Assembly (NCBI RefSeq): GCF_932526225.1 | Contig: NC_064047.1 | Span: forward strand, 1,366,001 to 1,426,000 | Origin: Nematostella vectensis | Taxonomy: Eukaryota; Cnidaria; Anthozoa; Actiniaria; Edwardsiidae | Direction of reading: 5' to 3' | DNA: 60,000 nucleotides | Part shown: piece after piece, positions 23,930-34,559 of the stretch | How positions within the stretch are numbered: the first letter of the stretch is position 1 | How the letters are laid out: each line of letters opens with the position of its first letter | Program-made: the position numbers and the translations under genes | Notes under the pieces: generated by a model | Told to the model about the DNA's origin: nothing | Seen by the model: the letters and a program-made list of their open reading frames with translations, nothing else | The model's database searches: none

Positions 23930-24860
23930 ACTTTTCTCACCATTTTCTTCCTCCACTCTTCCCTAAAATTCTAGGAATCACAGTTTTCTTTCTCCACTAT
24001 TCACTGTAATTCTAGGAATCATCATGTAAATCCTTCACTATTCCCTATAATTCTAGGAAGCACAATGCCCTTCCTCCACTCTTCCCTATAATTCTAGGAA
24101 TTACCATGCCCTCCACTATTCCCTATAATTCTAGGAATCACCATGCCCTCCCTCCACTATTCCCTATAATTCTAGGAATTACCATGCCCTCCCCTCTTCC
24201 CTATAATTCTAGGAATCACCATGCCCTCCCTCCCCTCTTCCCTATAATTCTAGGAAGCACAATGCCCTTCCTACACTCTTCCCTATAATTCTAGAAATCA
24301 CCATGCCCTCCCTCCCCTCTTCCCTATAATTCTAGGAATCACCATGCCCTCTCCCCACTATTCCCTATAATTCTAGGAATCACCATGCCCTCCCTCCTCT
24401 CTTCCCTATAATTCTAGGAATCATCATGCCCTCCCCTCTTCCCTATAATTCTAGAAATCATCATGCCCTCCCCTCTTCTCTATAATTCTAGGAATCATCA
24501 TGCCCTCTCTCCACTATTCCCTATATTTCTAGGAATCACTGTGTTCTTTCACCACTATTCTCTATAGTTCTAGGAATCACCTTGCCCTCCCTCCACTCTT
24601 CTGTATAATTCTAGAAATCACTATGTTCTCCCTCCACTATTCCCTACAAATCTAGGAATAACCATGCCCTCTCTTTAGTATTCCCTATAATTCTAGGAAT
24701 CACTATGTTCTTCCACCACTATTCTCTAAAGTTCTAAAAATCACCTTGCCCTCCCTCCACTCTGCCCTATAATTCTAGGAATCATCATGCCCTTCCTCTA
24801 CTCTTCTTTATCACTATGTTCTTCCACCACTATTCTCTATAATTCTAGGAATCACCTTGT
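23930..24860 (-). repeat. Minisatellite of about 40 bp that includes the GGT-like stop codon
   Basis: About 20 units on the plus strand read CCCTATAATTCTAGGAATCA, then CCATGCCCTCCCTCCACTAT. On the minus strand each unit contains GTGATTCCTAGAATTATAGG, which includes the last codons and TAG stop of the GGT-like gene (GGT GAT TCC TAG at 24845-24856). Some units also keep the preceding GAAGAACA block. Confidence 0.85.
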
Positions 24861-27800
24861 TCTTCGACATCTTTTTTCTGGTCCTGCTGATACCCTTCTG
24901 CATACCCATCACTACTGCCATACACCCGGCTTCCCTCCATTACTATCACTGCCCCTCTTGTCCCTACCTCCCTAACCACTCTAAAGCTAACCTCTGTTAC
25001 CTTCTGACCCTGCTTACGTGCCTTCGCCAGCACTCCCTGATCAAACGAGAACTTCTCCACTCTTACGTCCTGACGGTGAGAGTCTGGGCTCGAGTCGTAA
25101 AAAAGCGGCATCTCGAGTACTTGTTTTGGGTTCATACCGCTGTCCAGTACATTTGTCAGGTACTGTAGCGTGGTTTCCGCAATCGATTGGCCAGACACAG
25201 CGAACGCCGCAACTGGTTCGAGAACAAAGCTTTTCTTTCTCAGCTGACGCCTTTCACGGTCGTCCTTTTTCTCTTCCTTTGACAGGATTTCCCGTATGTA
25301 ACTTTTGAACCATTCAGGGCCTTTGAGGTTTTTCTCATTGTCAATGCCGTAAATATGGACCTCGGGTGAGTCATCCGTTTCCAGTAAATCCCCATCCGCA
25401 TCTTCACTCGGTACCCTCCAAGGAACTTTAAACCTCTCATCAATTTCCTCTGCGTTCCCCAAATCCTCATTCCCCAAATCCAGGCTCACATTACTCTTAC
25501 TATTAGCCTCCAAGTCCTCTCCATTTACCATATTTATGTTAATTTTGTTCTCGATGATTTTTTGAATTTCCGGATCCATTCCGTCCAGTATCTTAATATC
25601 TCTAGCAGTTGGGCTTGTGGGCGCTGCCGTTTGTTTCTGATACCTTTGCTTCTCTCGCCTTGGCGAAGTTGTACTTTGTGTAAGCACTCTAGCTACACCT
25701 AGTAACTTCCTATCTCTAGCGGTTGGGCTTGTGGGCGCTGCCGTTTGTTTCTGATACCTTTGCATCTCTCGCCTTGGTGGAGTTGTACTTTGTTTAAGCA
25801 CTCTAGCTACACCTAGTAACTTCCTATCTCTAGCGGTTGGGCTTGTGGGCGCTGCCGTTTTTTTCTGATACCTTTGCTTCTCTCGCCTTGGTGGAGTTGT
25901 ACTTTGTGTAAGCACTCTAGCTACACCTAGTGCGGTTATAACCCGATCTGTAGTCGGCTTTAGAGTTAGCTCATCCCATAGTGACGTTTTCCTTGCCTGA
26001 TAGCTGTTAACATCCTTCTTTCGTTCTTTTGTTCTTTGTGTATTCGGTGTTGGCCCTATTGTTGCTATTGCTGTTGGGTTGAACTTTTGTTTTAATATCC
26101 CCCATGGTGTTTTAATATTCTTTCTATGATATCTTCGACCTGTATTCTGTGTGATTGTGGGAGTTGTTATTGTACTCGATGCAGCCTCAGTCAGTATCTG
26201 TTTTATGGCATCTCTATCCATCACTTTAGTCCTCATCGATTTCGCGATGGATTTTGGAGTCGTAACAGGATCCGCATTTATCGGCACTCCTCTTATAAAC
26301 ATGTTCGCAATTTTATCATGATTTGAGCTTTGTCTTTCCGTCGGGGAATTTTTCTCTCCACCTTTATCTTGTTCTTTTTCAGGAACATTTGCCTCGACAT
26401 TTCCTGTAATTTTTTCTTGGAAATTTTTAGGGACATTTTCCTGGACATTTCTAACTTCAACGTTGATTTTACTTAACCTCTTGTTATTGTTTTTTTGTAC
26501 CATCCAATGAAAGCGTTTCAGATGTCTCCGTCTTCCTTCCATCATTCTTACCTTTTGTTTCCCGAATTTAAACTTTGATGAATTCCTCCCTGTCGCAGAT
26601 CTCGTGGATTGCATATTACTACGAGACTTCCAATGCGTTCGTTGTTGAACTTGCGCTTTAGAGTACATCGTCCTCCCAGATGAAGGGTTATAAAGTCTCG
26701 GCTCGCTCCGCGCTTTTCGTCTTTTATTCAAGTCACTTGCCAAATCTACTCTGCTTCTATGCTTTTCCATGCGGTAGCTTAGCCTTCTAACGATTTCCGC
26801 TTTTTTTGTTACACTTTTCTTACGTCTATTTGCTTTCAAACCAGGCATCTCATTTAACCTTCTGCCTTCCCGCCTTTTTGTAAGACTAAGCTTGCGTCTA
26901 TTTGCGATCAAACCAGGCATTTCATTTAACCCTTTTCCTTCCCGCCTATTAACAACTCCTAACCTGGACAATATGGGGACGTCAATCATTTCCAAGCTTT
27001 CAGTTTTTGGCTTAACCGTTGTCGACACAGTTGTCTTACTTTTCCTTTTAAAAATCTTCTTGAACACAATGACAGGCTGAAGACCCGACGGTACACGCGT
27101 GCCGAACCGTTTCCGCTGAACAACATCCGGGAACGTTGCACCAGAGTGAGGCAAAGCCACGCCCTCCACGAATATCCCAGTCCCCCATGGTCTGCTATTA
27201 GCAGAGTGGGACATGGAGCAAATATTACCTTGCGAGTCTACAGCGACAATACCCGATGCTGAATGTCGGTATTTGTTGTCCGTAGCATCCGGGGTAACGG
27301 TTAATAATTCCCATATTTTTTCATTAGCGCCCAATAGCGCTTCAGTCTCAGAGACCCCTTGCCAAAATGATCTTGCCTCTGATTTTGATCCGCGGTATCT
27401 CGGAGAAGCGTCGAGATTAAAATACTCACTGATTATTCTCTCTGCTTCCTCGCCGTTCTCGTAATACCACGAAATAAATTTACTAAATCGAGAAATCGCT
27501 GCGAGCTTTGTCAGCTTAGTAGCATTCGTCAAATAAGTATCATTCGTTTCCCAAAACTTCGCGATCTCTAAAGCATTAACTCGTTCCCTCAGCTCATTTT
27601 CATTATTTTCCACTGAGGTTGTCACAATGCGATGACCGCTGTAATCGGCCACTGCAGGCTCTGGAAAATCAGCCTGGTATTCAGCCATGTCGTTGATGTT
27701 CAGCGCTCCACCGTGCTTTTGAACCGTCTCAACAAGCTTCTCGGCCCAGTCCCCACGGTAAAAGTACCCCTTCCCTTCGACTGAGAGGCGGCGAAGGAAT

Positions 27801-30800
27801 CTCGCTAGGTGCGGCTGGTGTATTGTCTCGCCTGCCTTATATGGTTTGTTGGTTGCTGGGTTTGTGAATGTCGTACGACCTGAATTAGAAACGTAAATAT
27901 TTGGCTGTCAACCCCCATGTGCTACATGTAGTGAGGTGACGGTCACTCTACTCTCTGTTTTGTAGTCCTTCTCTCTAGCAAGTGATCACTCGCCTCTATA
28001 CTTAGTGGTCACTCTGCTAAGTCTTTCTCGCTACTAAGCGGCCACTCTTTTCTCTAGTAAGTGGTCACTCTTCTCTACTAAATGTTTACTCCTTCTCTAC
28101 ACTAAGCCTCCCACTCTACTCTCTACTAAACGGTCACTCTAATTTCAACTAAGTCATCACTCTCAACTATGTACTCTCTACTTAGAGGTCACTCTAAGTA
28201 GAGTGGTCGCTCTACTAAGCCTACACTTGTTTCTAAGAGGTCACGACACTAAGCGGTCAGTCTACTCTAAGTGGTCACTCTACTAAGTCTTCACTCTTCT
28301 CTAAGTGGTCACTCTACTAAGTCTTCACTCTACTCTAAGTGGTCACTCTACTAAGTCTTCACTCTACTCTAAGTGGTCACTTTACTCTAAGTGGTAACTC
28401 TGGGAACCGAGACACTTGACCGCCCCATAGCCCTTCTAGCTGCTTCTCCTCAACATTACCTTGCTTAGTCTTGTTAAGAGTTTTTCCATAGAAAGCTTTT
28501 ATCATCTTGCCCAACGCATGCGACACCTTGGCTCCCCGCTCAGCAAAATACAAAGCAGGCTCAATAAGTTTCGCAAGTGGGAATTTTGACATCTCTGTCG
28601 CCTCCGACACCCCCGCGATTAATCCTGGGACTAGAACCGAGTCCCCTAGTGTTTCTAGTGTTGGGACATCCTCGGTTGTGCGGAGATTGGGTAGCCTCCA
28701 GCTGGCGTCGATATTGCTGGTTTTCCCCGTGCGTCGATTGTAGTACAGAATGTTTGCGACACCAGCAAACGATATCGTAGAGCCCGTCGATAGGACTACG
28801 TCTGACGAAACAAGGCGGAATTGTTAGTTTACCGGATGTCACGCAACAACGTCACGCATTACAATGTCACGCATCATTCGTCATTGGAAATCTCGCAGAT
28901 TATGAAGCATAGGTCACTCATCATACATGTGTCACACTTAGTATCACACAGCTATACAGCATGGGCGCAAACAAGGACGGGTCGTGTAGCAGCTCTCAGA
29001 AGACGCGCGCTACCACGGTGACCATAAATGTTGTCTGTTTTATGTATATATTAAGAGAGGCGTACAATATCGCGCGCAGTAAGGAACGGGCCATTATAAT
29101 TATGATGGGGGTGCAGGATTACCAGTCATTTCTAAAACAACAACAACAACGAACAGAACCAAAATGACCAAAAAACGTACATGGGGGAAAGCATAGAAGA
29201 AAAATATACACACTCACGAATAAAAATATCCTGGACAAACTCAACCACACAAAACAATTGCGACACCACCAGAAACCTGCCCTACCCCCCTCCCACACAC
29301 ACACCCATCCCCACCCCACCCCCCACACACCCACACCCATCTCATAAAATTTCTAACGGTCCCATAAGTGTTAAAGCTCTAACCCCCCCCCCCCCCCCCC
29401 CTCCCGTTTCCATTACTCAGTTGATACTGGCTACTTTAACCAGAGGCGTGAGAGGTGTCACATTAGTTCCTCGACGTACAACTACACGCTGTGAGGGGGT
29501 CAGTACGCAGCTCTTACAAGCTGCAATTTGATTGGGCAAATTAACAATATCCGCACCTCGACACAAAGAATGAGAAGAATAGAGAACTCCTTTGTAGAAG
29601 GAGTAATAGGAGACAAAGCAGCTGCGTACTTACTCCTGTGAGGAACTTTCTAAGCCGAGCTTGGCGGCGCCAGGTGATTAACCTCAAGCACATCATTTAA
29701 CAAGGGAAGGGCTATTGACGTTATAACCAGGGTGGGATGCGCTTGCGGGTTACATCATTTGATGGGGTTGAAACTTTATATGTTTTTCGATGTATCAAGG
29801 GATTGGTGAGATCCAGTGGGTACATCTTCATTTCTATCTTAATTTCATCTCTATTTTCTCTTCATGCTGTGGTATCATTGGGTGTTAAGATGTCGGGACT
29901 TAAAGAGCACTCAGCCCCACTTTGTTAATGTTTTCTTTGATATTTCGAAAGATAAGAATGGGCTAAATCTCGAAATAACTATCTGAAATCAAAGTTTATG
30001 AAATTCAATAAAAACAAACTCATAAGGCTTTGGATAGAGTTCAACCAGCCTAGTCCTAGACGTTCTGACCGGGCTTCCTGTGGTGTAAGAACCACAGGGA
30101 ACTCGCAACACATCTAATGGTCACCTAACATCTTAGTTTCCCCTCCCGTAGCCGTTCTTATGCTGGTAGGTTGATAATATGAAAATTGATATTGAGTATT
30201 TGTATAGTATAAATGATGCTCATCGTAGTTTACAATCATGAGTAAGCATTTTGTCACTAAGATTCACGGGTCAGCGTCCCCGACTGTTCTTTTATGTCAT
30301 AGTGCGGGAGAGACGGGGTCTCCGGCTTAACGTTCTTATCCGAGAAAACGAGGGATTTAGTTCCCCAATGTTGATAGCCAGGTTTTTACACTCTCCCACC
30401 CTGGCTCGAACCCTGGTCTTCTTGGTTAATGTCTTGCTTTTTTTATAATACAGTCGAAGCTCTCGTATTTCGTTTTATCACTGATCTTGAAGCAGACAAA
30501 ATGCCTGACTAATTTGGAAAAGCTAATCTCCTAATAGCCCCAGTGAAGAGTTCTCTATTTTCATCGCTATCTTACGGCATTCTCAAAAGGTCGTGGCTAA
30601 GCGCTCGGATGGTCTTCTAGAAACTTCCCAAGATGCATCTTTAACAGACTCAAGATTGTTATGTGAGATTTACGTCAAGAGTCCCCTCCTTTAGATTCTA
30701 AATAAGTATTAGATAAAAAAATTCGGTCGCATGTTTTCTTATAATAAACGATTTGCGAGTTTCTGACTAACATGCATACATCCCCATATTATGTCTTTAT

Positions 30801-33800
30801 TAATGTTTTTAGAGTTTTGAGATAAAAAAAAATGTATAAAGAATCAAAATAACCAAAAGGCCGTAATGCCCTCAAACCGAGTCTACAAACCGGAAACAAC
30901 CTCTTCCTCTTCCGATAATTGCCACGCTTCTAGTCTTAACAAATTAGATGTTCACTCCGCAACGTCAATGATTACGGGGAAGCTTTGCCTGGAGTGACCC
31001 ATTTGAGTGATCATACCGCCATGACAGCTTGTAGACAGTTCTCAACACGCCATTTATCCCATCTGCATGCGTGAAATCGCAATAATTTTGCCAGCATTCT
31101 AGCCTGCTAAACGGTCTCTTGAAAAGCGCCCCAGAAATACCCACGGTAGAGCCGTTCTTTAAGACGTAGCGCTCAGCCAAAAAAAGCTTTTCAAGCGACT
31201 AAGCTCGGCTTTTCCGTCCGTTTTTCACGCAACCAGCGCCTGTTGAGCATGCTGAGCCTGCCGAGCATGGAACCGCTGACAGTCCAAAGAAGCCGTGGGC
31301 TTTATGTGTGTATGGTTATGTAAGCCTAGCGATATTCTCTTTTCCTTTTTCGGATTTTTTTGAAAACAATAAAAGGACGTTAAGGTACGGTATACTAAAT
31401 CACATTCGTCTGTTATGGAAAGCGGGAAAGTTTTTTAATGTTTTTTTTTTCATCTTTGAGTTTTACATCCCATTTTTTTTTTTCGATTAGAACGTTTAGT
31501 TACGGTATACTAAATTACATTCGTATGTTTAGGGAAGTAAAAAGGCTTCTTAAATTTTTTCATCTTCCATATTTTTAGGCGTAGACGATGATCGCCCGAT
31601 CGCTCAAAATGGTGCCAGCGATCGTCATCTACCACAACACTTCTAAAGAATTGTTAGCGTTCGTCAGCGTGTCTAATTCTTGTGAGTCCAGTAGTTCTAA
31701 ATAATTTACACATATTATACTTTTTGCGTCAAATTCCAATGAAAGCAATCCTATGAATAAGGTGTTAGAGTTTGGCCGTTCATATTAAAAAAATTATCCC
31801 ACAAGTAATTTCCAATAAATTTCTTAAACTTCAGTCGTGGGTGGTTAATTTGACGTTTTCTTGCAAATGAACAGTGTTGTATTTTCAATTGTAAACAACA
31901 ATAAAGGAGTAGTTGATCGACATTCTTTAAGGAAAATTAGTAACTTTTCAACTTGACAATTGACAGTTTTTTCTCATTAATCCTAGGAGTTCTTTTGATA
32001 AAGCTCGAATGAGAAACACATGAGAAGAACGTGCAAGAATTCGTAATTACGGGAGGGGTAGCGGGGTGCGGTACCAGGAGACACGCGCTTCACTACGCAC
32101 TGTCGGGAGCTAGACGACCTCTGCAATTTTTAGCGCATTTCCTGAGTGGGCTGAGAAGAGCCTTACTACACACACCTTTGTTAATGTTTTTATTCAGTAA
32201 GAAAAATAATGTAATGAATTATCGAAATAACCATCTGGAACAAAGCTCTATACACTCTTTCGTCCAGCCTGAGATTTCACCAATTTCTAAAAACATGCTT
32301 AGAACACTTCGATGCTCAAAACAGCAACAAAATATTGTAAAGTTTGTGTGATGCTTTCTAAAATGTAGAATCAATCTGTGTTCTGTATTTCTTTTCTAAT
32401 ACTTCATTTGGTCCTATATTTTTAATACATTGAAATGTGGAGAAGGCTTATCATGCCGCTATTTAATGCCTGCTCAACGCCGAGTCACACAAAGCATCCA
32501 TTCACATCGGCTAATTAAAGCAAGTAACCAAGATATTTCCAATCGATAACATCATTCGTAGATTATTATTTTGAAGTTTCCTTGCAAATAAGCCACTGCA
32601 TTTTCAATGATAAATATAAACAAAGGATGGTTGATTGACACCTTAGCATCCTTTAGAATCAAAAAAGATCCGACCGGCCTCAACGGATAATTAGACATTA
32701 AAAAAAAAGAGTTTAGAGTATTAGTCAATTGGAAATTGGGCAGAAATGAATGGTTCCTTGCTCTTGGTATTTTAGGATGGCAAAAACGGCGACCGGCAGA
32801 GATAGCTCTTGAAAGATATGGATCGTTTCCTTGATAAAATCATAATCAAAATATATTTACGAAATTCTATTTCGGGTTTTTGGAAACTGGCATGTTTTCT
32901 AAACTCTTCAAACTCATTAACCTATCTCTAATTAAGCCTTGCTGTATTTTTAGACATGTTTTTTTCCGGTCCTAAAGCCGTAAAGAGTATCTTCAACGGA
33001 ATAGAAAACAAGTGTGGTACTAGTCGGAGGTTATGTGGAACTGGAAATAAATCTTCTAGTTTTCTTGCATTTCAAGTATTATCCAAACCTTTTCTTTCGA
33101 TAATAATAGCGAAAAGAATCATGTCGATTTGTTTTTGCGCGGTGATTTTAATGTTGTTGACAGAAAGATAACAAATTCAAGATACCGGCTATGCCCGCAG
33201 AAGAAAAATCACATTTTCTCCTACGCACCAAGATAACGATCAGCTAACAAAGGCGAAATTGCCATTTTGTTGCTATTTGTTGTTTGTTTTCGCGTTTCGT
33301 CTCTCACTAAATGATACCCTTTTTTCAAGTGTGCTAAATTACAGTGATGATAAAATGCTACAACATGATAAATTTGGCGATAAGTGAACGTAAAGCTAAT
33401 TTAAAGAAAATGCTTTCGAGATGAAGAAAGAGATTAATTGATTCGTGGGAAAAACTGCGCGGTTTCCAGAACTGGATTTTACAGCTTTTGATGAGCTCGC
33501 CTACTTGGTAACTTTGCGAATTTGCAACCTCAAAAATAATGCATGATTTAGATATCCATTCGTGTACAGGGTTTATTTGAATTAAGCTTTGATAAGCCAT
33601 TGATGGTGAAAAAAACTTTTTTTTTTAATATGAATGTTCACTTACCAGTTAAAGCCGTAGCAATGCAGGCATCCATTGCGTTCCCGCCTTTTTCCAGAGT
33701 TTTCGCGCCAGCGTGTACAGCGCGCGCATCGTCAGTTCCCGCCACTAGACCGCACTCACTGTACAAAAGCGGCCTGCGAAAATTCTTTTCCTTTCGTAAA

Positions 33801-33946
33801 ATAAACTCCTCAAGTCGTTCCAATTCCTTTGAACTCCACGTCTCGGGAGACAAAGAGGCACCACTTTGCTCAGCATTTAGCGTTATGTACTTTGGAGATA
33901 AAACGTGTGCGAACACAAATAGAACAATGCTTGTATATGTAGCCAT
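24845..33946 (-). CDS. Gamma-glutamyltransferase-family protein with a large basic insertion
   Basis: Likely an N-terminal-nucleophile gamma-glutamyl enzyme, probably secreted. Exons on the minus strand: 33946-33646, 28801-28460, 27879-24845; joined they give 1225 residues in frame. The ATG at 33946 has GAA at -3 to -1 and G at +4. Residues 1-15 look like a signal peptide. GGT landmarks: a GGNAMDACIATAL block at about 90-100, SVLVPGLIAGVSEA in exon 2, then RHSASGIVAVDSQGNI at about 419-434, where classical GGTs carry the nucleophile Thr (here Ser421), and WGTGIFVEGVALP. The fold seems interrupted after PVIVF (about 487) by some 610 residues rich in Lys, Arg, Ser and Thr, then resumes at FVLEPVAAFAVSGQSIAETT (about 1099), followed by TNVLDSGMNPKQVLEMP. 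It resembles a GGT subgroup I know mainly from bacteria. The classical SS motif is PSG here. Activity is uncertain. Confidence 0.87.
25229..27061 (-). other. Insertion region of the GGT-like protein
   Basis: Coding region for about residues 488-1098, uninterrupted by introns. The composition is strongly basic and polar (repeated RRKLSLTKRREGRRLNEMPG-type stretches, then acidic and Gln/Asn-rich stretches), with no recognisable domain and probably disordered. It sits between two strands of the small-subunit core, so the enzyme would carry it as a surface loop. The frame stays open for more than 1.8 kb without stops, which argues for real coding. Confidence 0.7.
25600..25940 (-). repeat. Three 114-bp in-frame repeats inside the GGT-like insertion
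   Basis: A 38-residue unit (core LGVARVLKQSTTPPRRE, then QRYQKQTAAPTSPTARD) occurs three times. The block GGGCTTGTGGGCGCTGCCG starts at 25611 and 25725, exactly 114 bp apart. The units differ at only a few bases, so the duplication is recent. Confidence 0.9.
27880..28459 (-). repeat. GGT-like intron 2 with GTGGTCACTCTACTAAG tandem repeats
   Basis: The intron between exons 27879-24845 and 28801-28460. From about 27950 to 28400 the plus strand repeats AAGTGGTCACTCTACTAAGT and TCTTCACTCTACTCT with a period near 33 bp, regular at 28255-28400 and more degenerate to the left. Confidence 0.75.
30270..30440 (-). repeat. SINE-like interspersed repeat, inverted copy of 20190-20345
   Basis: Read on the minus strand it gives CCAGGGTTCGAGCCAGGG, TTCTCGGATAAGAACGTTAA, GCCGGAGACCCCGTCTC and AAAAGAACAGTCGGGGACGC, parallel to the copy in the PITRM1 intron. 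GGTTCGAGCC matches the pol III B-box pattern. The order and spacing of blocks are conserved. Confidence 0.55.
32185..32530. repeat. Interspersed repeat related to 59685-59835 and to the GGAAATGGATGC family
   Basis: The segment with GTCCAGCCTGAGATTTCACC, AACATGCTTAGAACACTTCG, GCAACAAAATATTGTAAAG and TTCTAAAATGTAGAATCAAT aligns with 59685-59835 block by block. The flanks carry CGAAATAACCATCTGGAACA and AAAGCATCCATTCACATCGG, both typical of the other family. Confidence 0.6.
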
Positions 33947-34559
33947 TTCGGTGTGCGTGCTCTCGATCCTTTCTGCTTGAAAGACTGCTGTTTTGACTCT
34001 GTTGCTATCCTTTTAAGTCAGTCATTAGTAAACTGACACCAACCTTTTGTTAACCGGAACAAAAGCTTCGCGTAACGCAAAGCGATTTGTATTGACTCGA
34101 GAATTACTCTTGTGTCACAGGATTTAGCTGATCTTACAAGGTTCTCGAAGGTTTAAGATCCTATTACAAGGCTTTATTGCTACAATAAGATCGGGGATTT
34201 TAAGGCATTGATTATTTCAATGCTTTTTTTAACAGACTCGCTCAATTTTGGACATAAAAGGAAGGAGATAGTGTGGATTACAAAGTGACGAAAACAGAAG
34301 GCACCGGTACAATTAATAACGGATTGTTTAATTAAACCAAATTAACCGGCAACCAGTTAGCGGATGGAAAGGGGTGTGTTTATAATATAGCGACATGTCA
34401 AAATTGGTCAAATCTGTCACCTCATGTGGTCAGACGAGGGGTCATCTTTCAACGCTGAAATAACTTCGCATGGAGGTTTCCTCGCATCGAATAACTGCCG
34501 TGTTTTGAGCGCGGAAAGGCAAACAGAATGGACGACATTAGATGACTTTGGGGTAAATA
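33947..34559. promoter_or_regulatory. Shared upstream region of the divergent GGT-like and HUNK genes
   Basis: The two start codons are 613 bp apart and face away from each other, so both 5' UTRs and core promoters probably lie here. A TTTATAATATAG stretch near 34378-34389 could serve as a TATA-like element for HUNK. No CpG-island-like composition was seen. Transcription start sites cannot be placed from sequence. Confidence 0.5.

Larger units (their letters stand above)
28802..33645 (-). other. GGT-like intron 1 (4.8 kb)
   Basis: No exon recognised within it. It contains a C-rich stretch at 29280-29402, the inverted SINE-like copy at 30270-30440, a two-copy duplication at 31378-31560 (ACGTTAAGGTACGGTATACT against ACGTTTAGTTACGGTATACT), and an interspersed repeat at 32185-32530. 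Fragments near 29936-30006 (CTCGAAATAACTATCTGAAA) belong to the family of 41408-41555. Confidence 0.6.

Noticed and set aside
24857-25168. Plus-strand frame with a hydrophobic start near the GGT-like 3' end
   Set aside because: It lies antisense to well-supported GGT coding sequence.
30395-30425. tRNA gene suggested by a GGGTTCGAGCC word
   Set aside because: No cloverleaf could be drawn and no A box was found; treated as part of a SINE-like repeat.
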